Shown one piece after another: positions 26,802-35,422 of a stretch of DNA of 53,689 bases. Origin of the DNA: Candidatus Zhuqueibacterota bacterium (lineage in GTDB: Bacteria > Zhuqueibacterota > Zhuqueibacteria > Residuimicrobiales > Krinioviventaceae); the NCBI GenBank assembly GCA_016934825.1, contig JAFGSB010000114.1, positions 1 to 53,689 on the forward strand, given 5' to 3'. The translations under genes were made by a program, and so were the position numbers. Numbering within the stretch: position 1 is the first letter of the stretch; every line of letters starts with the position of its first letter. The notes under the pieces were generated by a model that worked only from the letters and a program-made list of their open reading frames with translations, had not been told where the DNA came from and ran no database searches.

Positions 26802-28112
26802 ATGATATCATTGGACGGAATGAGAAAACAAATCTTTTGGATTTTAGACTGGTTAAAAGGAAATCCGATCAAACGGCATATTCAGGAATTAGAGTTGTCG
26901 TTTAGCAGTCCGGGTGAAATAGTGGAATTGAATAAAATAAGGTTGAACAAATTATTAAAACATGCATGCGAGACAACGGAATTTTATAAAAAATACAACT
27001 CATTCCAAACACTTTCGGATTTCCCGGTTATACAGAAAATAAATATTAAAGATAATTATAAAGGATTTTTATCAAACGCATATAAAAAGAAATACCTGAT
27101 CACAACAAAAACCAGCGGTTCTTATGGAGTGCCGTTTGTCTTTTATCTCACCCGAAACAAGTATTACCGACGATTAGCGGAGATTTTGTATTTTAATCAA
27201 AAAGCGGGATACCGGTTGGGGCAACCATTTGTACAGGTCAGGACCTCAAAATTCAGCAGGTTGTCTTTATTTATGAATAATTGTGTTATCATTAATCCCA
27301 CTGTTATTAACAACGAATGGCTGGAACAACAGCGACAAATTTTGAAAAACAAAAAATTTCAGTTTTTAATTGCGTGGCCGGGAGTATTGATTAATATCGC
27401 GCATTATTGTTTACAACATGGTGATACGGCCGATGATTTTTCAATTAAAGGAATTGTTTGCAGCGCCGAACCTTTATCCGGTAATTCACGTGAGACTTTT
27501 GAAAAAGTATTTGGATGCCCGGTTTATGACCGGTATGCTTCTCAGGAACTGGGCGTAATCGCGCATGAGTGCAAAAAGTGCGGTGTTTATCATTTGAACC
27601 ATGCCAGTTTGTTTATTGAAATTTTGTCTATGTACAGCAATAAACCGGTTGAGCCCGGGCAAGCCGGACGTGTAGTTGTGACGGATCTTTTTTCTCATGC
27701 CATGCCGATCATCCGGTATGATACGGGTGATATAGCCGTTTTGGAAGAAAAAAACTTTGAATGTGGATACATTCCAAGTGTAAAAAAAATTGAAGGGCGC
27801 ATGATTGAGACGGTTTATAATACCTCAGGCAAAGTCGTTAACTGGGGTGCAATTGGCGATATTATCGAAAAAGATAAAGAGACCATAGATAATATAATAC
27901 AGTATCAATTCATTCAAAAAAATAAAGATAATTATGTTATCAAACTTGCTGTAAAAGATACTTTTAAAAATGAAAAATATATCTATACGCAATTTAAAAA
28001 TTTATTAGGACAGGATGCACACATAAAATTCGAATATGTGGATACAATAGAGCCCTTGCCATCCGGGAAGCGACCGATAATTATTAATCAATCTTTTTTA
28101 AAGGCGGCATAA
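26802..28112 (+). CDS. CapK/PaaK-like AMP-dependent ligase
   Basis: The product resembles phenylacetate-CoA ligase/CapK proteins: TKTSGSYGVPFVF (P-loop), YDRYASQELGVIAHEC, HLNHASLFIEI and IIRYDTGDIAVL, with a C-terminal domain ending LPSGKRP. It should form an acyl-adenylate. CapK-type proteins are common in capsule clusters, though their substrates are mostly unknown. An ATG at 26772 is possible, but 26802 is favoured because GGGTGA lies six bases upstream; the product is then 436 residues. It is separated from the main operon by about 670 bases and has its own sigma-54-like promoter, so it is probably regulated separately. Confidence 0.82.
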   Translation: MISLDGMRKQIFWILDWLKGNPIKRHIQELELSFSSPGEIVELNKIRLNKLLKHACETTEFYKKYNSFQTLSDFPVIQKINIKDNYKGFLSNAYKKKYLITTKTSGSYGVPFVFYLTRNKYYRRLAEILYFNQKAGYRLGQPFVQVRTSKFSRLSLFMNNCVIINPTVINNEWLEQQRQILKNKKFQFLIAWPGVLINIAHYCLQHGDTADDFSIKGIVCSAEPLSGNSRETFEKVFGCPVYDRYASQELGVIAHECKKCGVYHLNHASLFIEILSMYSNKPVEPGQAGRVVVTDLFSHAMPIIRYDTGDIAVLEEKNFECGYIPSVKKIEGRMIETVYNTSGKVVNWGAIGDIIEKDKETIDNIIQYQFIQKNKDNYVIKLAVKDTFKNEKYIYTQFKNLLGQDAHIKFEYVDTIEPLPSGKRPIIINQSFLKAA

Positions 28113-28437
28113 TTATAAATTCCGTAAAAGGGGGATGTCCTGCCAGATTTGTTTTTATTTTACTATTTCCATTCCCGTGCATATATTATTCGATCCGGGA
28201 ATTGATGGCATTTTATTATAGCCCTGAATCCTGTGTCAGATAACGTCAGAATTTTAAATTTTAATTTTAATGGGATTTGGGTCAAAAAACTTATGACTTA
28301 ACATTACGGCATGATATTTGTTTAGTTTTGAGAAATCATACTTAATAGTAATTATATTGAGTAAATTATTACATTATTTACCGATTATAACCCGTAATTG
28401 GGAAAATCATAAAAATAAGTCGAAAAGGATTACAAAA
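28113..28437 (+). other. Non-coding region upstream of the first type IX secreted protein
   Basis: No gene is supported here. The only notable elements are the promoter-like GGCAT-N5-TTG site at 28307-28322 and the ribosome site AAAAGGA about ten bases before the ATG at 28438. An in-frame upstream ATG at 28318 would add 40 residues ahead of a good signal peptide and is rejected. Confidence 0.5.
28307..28322 (+). promoter_or_regulatory. Sigma-54-like promoter, imperfect
   Basis: CGGCATGATATTTGTT keeps GGCAY-N5-TTG but has GT in place of GC at -12. It lies about 115 bases before the ATG of the type IX secreted protein. It is supported mainly by similarity to the sites at 26573 and 30804. Confidence 0.3.
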
Positions 28438-29472
28438 ATGAAACAGAGCAACAATTCAGTGAAAACAGGTTTATGGGGATGGATAATTTTATTACTTGTT
28501 TTAACTATTTTACCGGGCAATGTGTATTCCACCGGTTTCCCCAAAACTGTTTGGGGTTACGTGCATAATTCGGACGGCAGCGTTCCGGCGCCCGGTGATA
28601 TTACCATTACGGCTTATCTGCAGAAAAATCCCTCATCGACAACAGTCGTTTATAATATCGATGACGGCAGTTATTGGAGTGTCGATGTTTCCGCCACCTG
28701 GCAATGGTTTCCCTCCGGCGGCGGGGGTACCAGTAACGCCAATGGCGGTGATGTAATAATTGTTGAATTTTTGAACACCGGGAGCGGCCCTTTTGCCGGG
28801 GAAAGTAATATCTTGTCTGATGTTCTGGACCCCGACATACAAAATCAACAAATGGGAGCCAATGATTTTGCATTGCCGGTCGAACTCTCTTCATTTAATG
28901 CACATTATTATAACGGCAGCGTTATGTTGAAATGGGTCACCGAAAGTGAATTGGATAATTTTGGATTTAATATTTATAAAAGCAAAGATGAGCAAAACAA
29001 TTTTGAAAAAATAAATAATAATATTATTCATGGCGCCGGAACGGTTTTTGAAAAACAACACTACACTTTTGAGGACAAACAAATTGAAACCGGCAATACC
29101 TATTTTTATAAATTGGAATCGGTCGACTTTAAAGGAAAAGTAACTTATTGCAGATCTGTTTCTGTATCAACAAAAGCTAATACTGTAGTACCGGTACAAC
29201 ATATATTACAACAAAATTTTCCGAATCCATTTAACCCGTCGACCACTATAAAATACACATTGGTAAATGATACACACGTACAACTTGATGTTTATAACAT
29301 GCTGGGCGATTTTATTACACAACTTGTTAATGAGAACCAGGGGGCGGGAATTTATTCCCTCAACTGGGATGCCCGGGATGATAATGGCACACATATACCG
29401 GCGGGTGTATATTTTTATAAATTTCAGACAAATGAAAGAACACTTGTTCGAAGAATGATTTATACAAAATAA
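28438..29472 (+). CDS. Secreted protein with type IX sorting domain (paralogue 1)
   Basis: The 344-residue protein begins with a Sec signal peptide (about residues 1-28, TILPGNVYS). An N-terminal domain of about 120 residues (WGYVHNSDGSVPAPGDI, FLNTGSGPFAGESNIL) is shared with the convergent protein at 29724-30740 and is not one I recognise. A fibronectin-like segment (LPVELSSFNAHYYNGSVMLK) follows, then the type A sorting domain (FPNPFNPSTTIKYTL, DVYNMLGDFI, AGVYFYKF, MIYTK). It should be delivered to the cell surface by the type IX system. The start at 28438 is set by AAAAGGA and the signal peptide. Function unknown, perhaps surface adhesion or binding. Confidence 0.82.
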   Translation: MKQSNNSVKTGLWGWIILLLVLTILPGNVYSTGFPKTVWGYVHNSDGSVPAPGDITITAYLQKNPSSTTVVYNIDDGSYWSVDVSATWQWFPSGGGGTSNANGGDVIIVEFLNTGSGPFAGESNILSDVLDPDIQNQQMGANDFALPVELSSFNAHYYNGSVMLKWVTESELDNFGFNIYKSKDEQNNFEKINNNIIHGAGTVFEKQHYTFEDKQIETGNTYFYKLESVDFKGKVTYCRSVSVSTKANTVVPVQHILQQNFPNPFNPSTTIKYTLVNDTHVQLDVYNMLGDFITQLVNENQGAGIYSLNWDARDDNGTHIPAGVYFYKFQTNERTLVRRMIYTK

Positions 29473-29491
29473 AATCGATTTTTGCTTTCAA

Positions 29492-29520
29492 AACCCCGAT
29501 AATCAACGGGATTTTTTTTT
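29492..29520 (+). terminator. Intrinsic terminator after the first type IX secreted protein
   Basis: CCCG and CGGG form a short stem, with flanking A-T pairs, directly followed by a run of T residues. It ends the gene whose stop codon is about 20 bases upstream. Confidence 0.6.
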
Positions 29521-29677
29521 GCTCTCAGTTTAGTAAATACAGGGGGGCTTGACGATTTTATTATTACTCTTCAACTATCCACTTTGGTTAAATAGTCGAA
29601 TCCGGAAAAAGTGATTATGTGCAATCAATTTTTGGTCTGGCATACTATTACGATTTATGTGAAAAACCGGAAAGGGT

Positions 29678-29707
29678 AAAAAAAAACCCCTGAAAAAGTC
29701 AGGGGTT
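29678..29707 (-). terminator. Intrinsic terminator of the minus-strand type IX secreted protein
   Basis: The arms AACCCCTGA (29685-29693) and TCAGGGGTT (29699-29707) form a 9-bp stem with a 5-base loop. Read on the minus strand it is followed by a run of U residues (29686 to 29678), 16 bases after the stop codon. Confidence 0.85.
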
Positions 29708-29723
29708 CTTGAGGGGAGCAGCT

Positions 29724-30740
29724 TTATTTTGAAAAGATCATTTTTTTGACCTGGGTAAATTCCTCTGCATTAATTTGATAGAAATACATACCCGATGAAA
29801 CATGGGTGCCGGTATTGGAACGGCCATCCCATGTTACCGTATAAGTACCCGCGGTCTGGGTTTTATTAACCAGTTCGTTAACAATTTTTCCCAATGTATT
29901 ATATATAACAATCGTTACATGAGTGTTTTTTGGCAGGCAGTAATTAATAGACGTTTCCGGATTAAATGGATTGGGATAATTCTGGGATAATTCAAATTTT
30001 TCTGGAAGCTTTTGTGAGTCTATACTTATACTTACCGGACCATAAAATTTGCTGCTGCCATCGGAATTTACGTTTTCAATCTTGTATTCATATTGTTTGC
30101 CGAATTCGACATTATTATCTTCAAAAGAATATTTATGTAAAAGTGTTGTTGTCCCTGCACCGGGTATAAGACTTTGATTGATTTTTTCAAATTGATTTAA
30201 ACCGGCCTGGGTTCTATAGACATTATATCCCAGGTTGGTTGTTTCTGTTTCCGTTGACCATTTAAGCATCACTATGCCGTTTTTTTCCGTCGCACTGAAA
30301 TCTGATAATTCAATCGGTAAAGAAAAATTATTCGAACCTATTTGTTGATACATATTTTCATCCAGCACACCGGTGAGTACATTGCTTTCCCCATCAAAGG
30401 GGCCGCCGCTTGTGTTTTCAAATTCAATTACAATCACATCACCTACGGTCGCGTTTGTGAGGCCGGCTTCATCTGGATTGGGATAAAAAGTCCATTCCTG
30501 ATTTATATCATAAGTCCAACCGTTTGCTACATTTGAAGAGTTAATAACACCGGAAGGATATTTTTGTAAATAAGCCCTGATAGAAATATCACCATTTGCC
30601 GGAATTGACCCATCTGAATTGTAAATATAGGTCCATATATGTTTGGGCGCCTGTGACCAGCCCGGTGTTACGGACATCATTAATAAACCGATAACAAATA
30701 CGGTTAATATTATTCTGTTGATCGATTTTATTTTGTACAT
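29724..30740 (-). CDS. Secreted protein with type IX sorting domain (paralogue 2)
   Basis: The 338-residue protein has a Sec signal peptide (about 1-30, ending VTPGWSQA). The N-terminal domain (WTYIYNSDGSIPANGDI, FENTSGGPFDGESNVL) and the fibronectin-like segment (LPIELSDFSATEKNGIVMLK) match the paralogue at 28438-29472. The C-terminus is a type A sorting domain (NYPNPFNPETSINYCL, VIYNTLGKIV, GMYFYQINA, MIFSK). The two genes are convergent, suggesting an inverted duplication or co-acquisition. AAAGGA precedes the start, and a GGCAT-N5-TTG promoter-like site lies about 50 bases upstream. Function unknown. Confidence 0.85.
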   Translation of the reverse strand: MYKIKSINRIILTVFVIGLLMMSVTPGWSQAPKHIWTYIYNSDGSIPANGDISIRAYLQKYPSGVINSSNVANGWTYDINQEWTFYPNPDEAGLTNATVGDVIVIEFENTSGGPFDGESNVLTGVLDENMYQQIGSNNFSLPIELSDFSATEKNGIVMLKWSTETETTNLGYNVYRTQAGLNQFEKINQSLIPGAGTTTLLHKYSFEDNNVEFGKQYEYKIENVNSDGSSKFYGPVSISIDSQKLPEKFELSQNYPNPFNPETSINYCLPKNTHVTIVIYNTLGKIVNELVNKTQTAGTYTVTWDGRSNTGTHVSSGMYFYQINAEEFTQVKKMIFSK

Positions 30741-30788
30741 TTTTCTATCCTTTGAATTAGAACTGTAAAGTAATTTCGTTTCTTTTTA

Positions 30789-30804
30789 TTCAACTACTAT
30801 GCCA
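30789..30804 (-). promoter_or_regulatory. Sigma-54-like promoter of the minus-strand type IX secreted protein
   Basis: On the minus strand the sequence is TGGCATAGTAGTTGAA: a perfect -24 half (TGGCAT), the N5 spacer and TTG, but GA instead of GC at -12. The expected start site is about 37 bases before the ATG, a good position. Weaker than the site at 26573. Confidence 0.35.
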
Positions 30805-30922
30805 CCTGAGTGCGCACTTTTTGTTAGTATAAGTATTTGTTTTTAATGATATTGAGAGACTCTGTTTTGTTTGAGGCTGTAAGTAGAGATATTTCAACAG
30901 CTTATGTTATTTTCCGAGATAA

Positions 30923-30946
30923 AATTGTCCACTTTATTGGACAATT
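30923..30946. repeat. Inverted repeat AATTGTCCA / TGGACAATT
   Basis: Nine-base perfect arms surround a 6-base loop. Its right arm begins a block, TGGACAATTG then ATTTCTAAAA ten bases later, that is also found with 11-base spacing at 26679-26709. It could be an operator or a trace of a shared repeat. Confidence 0.4.
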
Positions 30947-31150
30947 GAAGCCGCTAAATTTCTAAAACTGTGGCATATATCATATTACGGGAAGAATAAT
31001 TCATTTTTCAATTATGTTTGTCCCTTTTTATGGTCATTATTTGGCTATTTTATTTAAATTTACTTCCTGAATACAATATTTAGAGGTAAATCTGTGTTGT
31101 TTTGTGGCGTTGAGTAAACATTATTAGTACGCAGATGAAGGATTATTTTT

Positions 31151-31309
31151 ATGCACTTCGTTTTTTTCGGGAAATTTAAGTTCCGGTATCGAATAAAAAA
31201 GGCCAGCCCGGGCGCGGTTGATTACCGGCAACTCATGACTGACCTTATCGGGGAGGTGAAAAATTCAGAGGTTACTCAAGAAATTGATAGAGAAATCAAC
31301 GTGTTTTGA
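31151..31309 (+). CDS. Possible small gene, 52 residues, unknown function
   Basis: An ATG frame of 52 codons is preceded by GAAGGA at eight bases. The product begins MHFVFFGKFKFRYRIKK and ends EVTQEIDREINVF, with a charged helical second half. I do not recognise it. It lies about 290 bases before the MITE-like element in an otherwise gene-poor stretch and could be a small real protein or a fragment of a lost gene. Confidence 0.3.
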   Translation: MHFVFFGKFKFRYRIKKASPGAVDYRQLMTDLIGEVKNSEVTQEIDREINVF

Positions 31310-31597
31310 TCCTCCCAATTTTGTGACATTTCATAAACAGTATACAATTGTATATTACTGCAATGTCGCAATTTATTTAGGCACCTGTATTTTTATATGC
31401 CGTAAGTTCAATATTTTTAACATATCTCAAGTCTTAATAAAAATTCCGGCATTGTGTTGAATAATAAAAGACAATATCCGTACCAAAAAGAAATAAACAA
31501 TAACAGCAAAGGCATAAAAATTACGGTTTATATATTAATTCTCTCTTTTTTGCTTGATTAATAATCCCTTTTTCTTAAATTCATTTATATGATAACA

Positions 31598-31770
31598 GGT
31601 GTCCGGTTAACGGACACCGCCGCATCATCCGAGGTACAGATTCAATAAAATCAGGTTATATAATTATAAAAATCTATTTTTCACAAACAAATCAATGAAT
31701 GCTGTTTTATCCGAAAACGTTAATAATATGAATATGTTGTGAGTGTCGCGTCCGGGTTTAACCGGACACT
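31598..31770 (+). mobile_element. MITE-like non-autonomous element, copy A
   Basis: The element begins with a perfect hairpin (31598-31618: GGTGTCCG, loop GTTAA, CGGACACC) and ends with a bulged hairpin (about 31742-31770: AGTG-TCGCG-TCCGG, loop GTTTAA, CCGGACACT). The outer ends are inverted repeats of each other (RGTGTCCGGTTAA). It carries no gene. An inverted copy of almost the same length is at 53513-53684; the ends are identical while the AT-rich middle has drifted to about 70-75 percent by eye. The transposase that moved it is not in the window. Confidence 0.7.
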
Positions 31771-32212
31771 TGTGTTATATTATGTTAAATCCGGTTTTAT
31801 TACTCTTAACATTATTGGTGATTAGAGTTTCGGGTACAAAAACGACAGTTAACTTGTTTGAAGATAAAATTTTCATAATCATAACACTTGAATTTATAAA
31901 AATTGTAAAGTTAAGCAGTTCTTGTTGTCCGAAAACCGGTATCCTGAATTATTAAAAATAACTTTATTATTAATTTTAATCTATGTATACTAAACAGCAC
32001 GCAGGTGATGCTTTTATATATATCATTCATGTGCTATTTTTATTTAGACCGGAATCAAATATTTTTTTATATCGTTTCTGTTTGCACCGGTATATGAGAG
32101 TTTTTACGGTTCAATATTTAAAATTGAATTTTTAATCGATTAATTATGTTCAGTTTCAATAATCATCACTATAAAGGGTTCGTGAGCTATTTAAAAACCG
32201 GAATCCATCACA

Positions 32213-33097
32213 ATGGAATATAACATGGATACAGGCAAGCGAAACAAACTGGATGACATTGTGTCCCGGGTCAACAGGTCGGATATTTCCACCATAAAAG
32301 GTGTGATATCCAGTATAATTATGATCATGAACAACCCGAATTCCACGGCAAAAGATATCGAAGAGATCATTCAGGTAGACCCGCCGCTAACAGCCCGGGT
32401 GTTAAAAGTGGCAAATTCCGCATATTATTCCCCGCAAAATAAAATAAGTGAAATTGACCAGGCGGTTATTTGGTTAGGATTTAGTACAATAAAAGAATTA
32501 ATTCTCAGTCAAAAGGTCTGTGAAATATTTGAAAAAGATGAGGAATACGAGGGATATTCGAGAAGGGCTCTATGGAAACACAGCCTTGCGGTTGCTTTGA
32601 TGAGTAAAATGATTTACCGGCGTGAATTCGGAGAACGCGGAGAAAATGCCTATGTCGCAGGCTTACTGCACAATATAGGAATAATTGCTGTTGATCAGTT
32701 TCTGCAAAATGATTTTAAAAATGCCCTGAAGATGGCCAAAGATAATCAGGTAAATTTATATATCGCGGAAAATGAAATCATGGGATTTAATCATCAGGAT
32801 GTTGCAAGGGAAATCATATTAAATTGGGAACTGCCGGAAGAATATGGCATGTCAATCGGTTCCCATCATAATCCTGAAATGATTGAAGCAAAATATGCCA
32901 GGATTACTGATACAGTATTTACGGCCAATTATTATTGCCAGTTAAAAAAAATCGGTTATAACGACGCATCTTATACCGAAGAGAATATTTATAATAAATG
33001 TTTACAAAGGCTTAATTTAAATCCTCTTGCGCTGGATTTGATCGCTAAAAATATGCAGTCCGAGCTTTTACTGATGGAAGAGATGGGGATATATTAA
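32213..33097 (+). CDS. HDOD-domain signalling protein
   Basis: The 294-residue protein is a single HDOD domain (DPPLTARVLKVANSAYY, AVIWLGFSTIKELIL, HSLAVALMSKMI, AGLLHNIG). The HD position in AGLLHNIG has Asn for Asp, and HDOD domains as a class lack the full metal site of HD phosphodiesterases, so a regulatory rather than hydrolytic role is likely. Its stop codon overlaps the start of the hybrid kinase by one base (TAATG), implying translational coupling. The start is either 32213 or the ATG at 32225; neither has a strong ribosome site. Confidence 0.88.
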   Translation: MEYNMDTGKRNKLDDIVSRVNRSDISTIKGVISSIIMIMNNPNSTAKDIEEIIQVDPPLTARVLKVANSAYYSPQNKISEIDQAVIWLGFSTIKELILSQKVCEIFEKDEEYEGYSRRALWKHSLAVALMSKMIYRREFGERGENAYVAGLLHNIGIIAVDQFLQNDFKNALKMAKDNQVNLYIAENEIMGFNHQDVAREIILNWELPEEYGMSIGSHHNPEMIEAKYARITDTVFTANYYCQLKKIGYNDASYTEENIYNKCLQRLNLNPLALDLIAKNMQSELLLMEEMGIY

Positions 33098-35391
33098 TGT
33101 CAGTTACATTGAATAACAATTTTCAACAAATTAAATTACTTTACGAGACCGAGATCAAACACTTAACGAACGACCTTCGTCTCACCAAGGAAGAGTATGA
33201 AACATCGAGACGAAAGTATTTTGAAATCTATAACAAGTTGGCCGGAATAAACGAACAATTACAGGAAGAGATTAAAGAAAAAAAGCAAACCAGAGAAGAA
33301 CTTGCGATCCGTTTAAGATATGAGGAAGGCCTGGCAAACTATTCCCGCACATTAATGATCGTGGATGAGAATTCAATACCTCCGGCGCTGCATCATCTTC
33401 TGAACGCATCGCAGGTTAGCCGGGTATATATTTTTGAAAATTTTGAGGAAAAAAAAGACGGACTTTGTATGCGTCTTAAAAATGAAACCTGCGCAAAAGG
33501 GGTTACAAATCAAATGGATGATCCCGAATTGCAACATATCCCTTATAACCGGGATTTAAAGCGATGGGCCGCCCGGCTTGCCAAAAGAAATTCAATTATC
33601 GGCGTTTTTGAGGATTTTAATAAATCGGAACAAAAGTTTTTAATTTCTAGATCAATATCTTCAATTTTAGTCATTCCTATATTTGTAAATGAAAAGTGGT
33701 GCGGAATTATCGGTTTTGATGATATATTTAATAAACGCCGTTGGGGAGAGGTTGATATTCGCCTGCTGGAAACCGCCGGTGAGATTATGGGTGTCTTTTT
33801 GGAACGCAAAATAGCGGAAGAAAAGCTCATCGAAGCCAAAAAATTAGCTGAACAGGCCAATCAACTTAAATCACAATTTGTTTTTAACGTGTCGCATGAA
33901 ATGCGAACACCCCTGAATTGTATTATCGGTTTTGCCGAGACTATATTAAATTCACAATCGATTGATGAAAACCGGCAATATGCCAATACGGTATTACAGC
34001 AATCCGACATGCTGTTGATGCTGATCAGCGATTTGCTGGATATGGCAAAAATTGAAGCGGGCAAAATGGTCATTGAACACATGCCGCTTGACCTGTATAA
34101 AATTTTGGAACGGTTGTATAACAGTCTTAAAGTTCAGGCTGTACAAAAGGGTCTTGAATTAAAAGTAGATACAGAAAAGGATGTTTTTCGATATCTTGTC
34201 GGGGATGAATTGAGACTGTTACAGGTATTGATGAATTTGGGAGGCAACGCTGTTAAATTTACCGAACAGGGAACAGTTACCATAAAAGTGCAGACCGTAA
34301 GCAGTGACGATAAAAGTGCTACTCTGAAATTTTCCGTGATGGATACGGGCATCGGAATACCCAGGGAAAAACAGCAGGATATTTTTAAAAGTTTTACCCA
34401 GGCCGACGGAAGTATTACACGCAAATACGGCGGAACGGGACTGGGTACCACAATAGCCTGTCAACTCATTGAACTGATGGGCGGCCTGTGCGGACTTGAA
34501 AGCGAACCCAATAAGGGCAGCCATTTTTGGTTTACTATACCTATGGAGATATCCTCAAAAGCCAAAATATCCGCAACACCTCTTAAAGGGATTCAATCTG
34601 TTCCGTCGAGTTTCATGAACCAATCGGGTTTTATACTATTGGCCGAAGATTATCCGCCGAACAAAAAAATTACTTTAATGCATCTTGAAAATGCCGGTTA
34701 TACGGTTGACACGGTTGAAAACGGGTTGCAGGCGATTGCGGCCTGTAAAAACAAACAATATGATTTAATTTTAATGGATGTACAAATGCCGGACATGGAT
34801 GGTTATGAAGCGACACGTAAAATCAGGGCTGGTAAGTCCCGGAACAAAAATAAACCGATTATTGCCATAACCGCCTATGCCGACGCCACATCAATCTCGT
34901 CCTGCAAAGAGGCGGGAATGAATGATATTATCGTCAAACCAATCCGGCGTGATTCGTTTCTATTGGTGATTAATAAATGGATGCCTGTGCAATCTGGCGG
35001 TTTTAAATATAATCATGCAAAAAAGGCAGGGAAAAAAGAAAGTAGAATAAAATCTGCTCCAATGGATTATGAAAAAGCCATTTTGGAGTTCGGCGGTAAT
35101 AAATCAGCGCTGGATAATGTGATAAAGCAATTTATTGAAAATATGGATAACCAGATTTCAGTATTTAAAAACGCGCTCAAATCCAACGATATTGAAAAAT
35201 TTCGTACCGAAGCGCACCGGATACGGGGCGGGGCGGCAAATCTTACCGCTGAGCAATTGGCCGCCGTTGCCGAAAATATGGAAGAACTGGCAATTAAAGG
35301 AAATCTGGATAAAGCCGGCGCATGTATGGATGAATTTGAAAAAGAATTTGAAAAATTCAAGGCATATATTTTTGAGTTGTATCGTAATTAA
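33097..35391 (+). CDS. Hybrid histidine kinase GAF-HisKA-HATPase-REC-HPt
   Basis: The 764-residue protein has an N-terminal coiled coil (about 5-70), a GAF domain (about 80-245), HisKA with phospho-acceptor His267 (VSHEMRTP), an HATPase domain with DTGIGIP and GGTGLGTTI, a receiver with Asp561 (LMDVQMP) and a C-terminal HPt domain with His707 (EAHRIRGGAANL). No transmembrane helix is seen, so it senses a cytoplasmic signal, probably through GAF. It is coupled to the HDOD gene upstream and followed 31 bases later by a stand-alone receiver, giving all four steps of a phosphorelay. Confidence 0.93.
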   Translation: MSVTLNNNFQQIKLLYETEIKHLTNDLRLTKEEYETSRRKYFEIYNKLAGINEQLQEEIKEKKQTREELAIRLRYEEGLANYSRTLMIVDENSIPPALHHLLNASQVSRVYIFENFEEKKDGLCMRLKNETCAKGVTNQMDDPELQHIPYNRDLKRWAARLAKRNSIIGVFEDFNKSEQKFLISRSISSILVIPIFVNEKWCGIIGFDDIFNKRRWGEVDIRLLETAGEIMGVFLERKIAEEKLIEAKKLAEQANQLKSQFVFNVSHEMRTPLNCIIGFAETILNSQSIDENRQYANTVLQQSDMLLMLISDLLDMAKIEAGKMVIEHMPLDLYKILERLYNSLKVQAVQKGLELKVDTEKDVFRYLVGDELRLLQVLMNLGGNAVKFTEQGTVTIKVQTVSSDDKSATLKFSVMDTGIGIPREKQQDIFKSFTQADGSITRKYGGTGLGTTIACQLIELMGGLCGLESEPNKGSHFWFTIPMEISSKAKISATPLKGIQSVPSSFMNQSGFILLAEDYPPNKKITLMHLENAGYTVDTVENGLQAIAACKNKQYDLILMDVQMPDMDGYEATRKIRAGKSRNKNKPIIAITAYADATSISSCKEAGMNDIIVKPIRRDSFLLVINKWMPVQSGGFKYNHAKKAGKKESRIKSAPMDYEKAILEFGGNKSALDNVIKQFIENMDNQISVFKNALKSNDIEKFRTEAHRIRGGAANLTAEQLAAVAENMEELAIKGNLDKAGACMDEFEKEFEKFKAYIFELYRN

Positions 35392-35422
35392 TATTTTACA
35401 GCCGATTGAAAGGAGAATATAA

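Larger units (their letters stand above)
30741..32212 (+). other. Long mostly non-coding region with repeats
   Basis: About 1.5 kb lies between the type IX secreted protein and the HDOD gene. It contains a promoter-like site for the minus-strand gene (30789-30804), a 9-bp inverted repeat (30923-30946), a possible 52-codon gene (31151-31309), and the MITE-like element (31598-31770). An open frame beginning inside the MITE right end at 31743 is not convincing. From 31771 to 32212 only AT-rich sequence and short palindromes were seen. Confidence 0.6.

Noticed and set aside
26525-26872. A 115-codon minus-strand frame before the CapK-like gene
   Set aside because: It covers the sigma-54-like promoter and overlaps the ligase start, and its composition is that of translated AT-rich non-coding DNA.
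28318-28437. Upstream ATG extending the first type IX secreted protein by 40 residues
   Set aside because: The extension has no ribosome site and would bury the signal peptide that begins at 28438.
31743-31955. A 70-codon plus-strand frame starting in the MITE right end
   Set aside because: It begins at a GTG inside the element, has no ribosome site, and has low-complexity composition.
32110-32128. Palindrome TTCAAT/ATTGAA upstream of the HDOD gene
   Set aside because: The six-base AT-rich arms are expected by chance in this composition and have no second copy.
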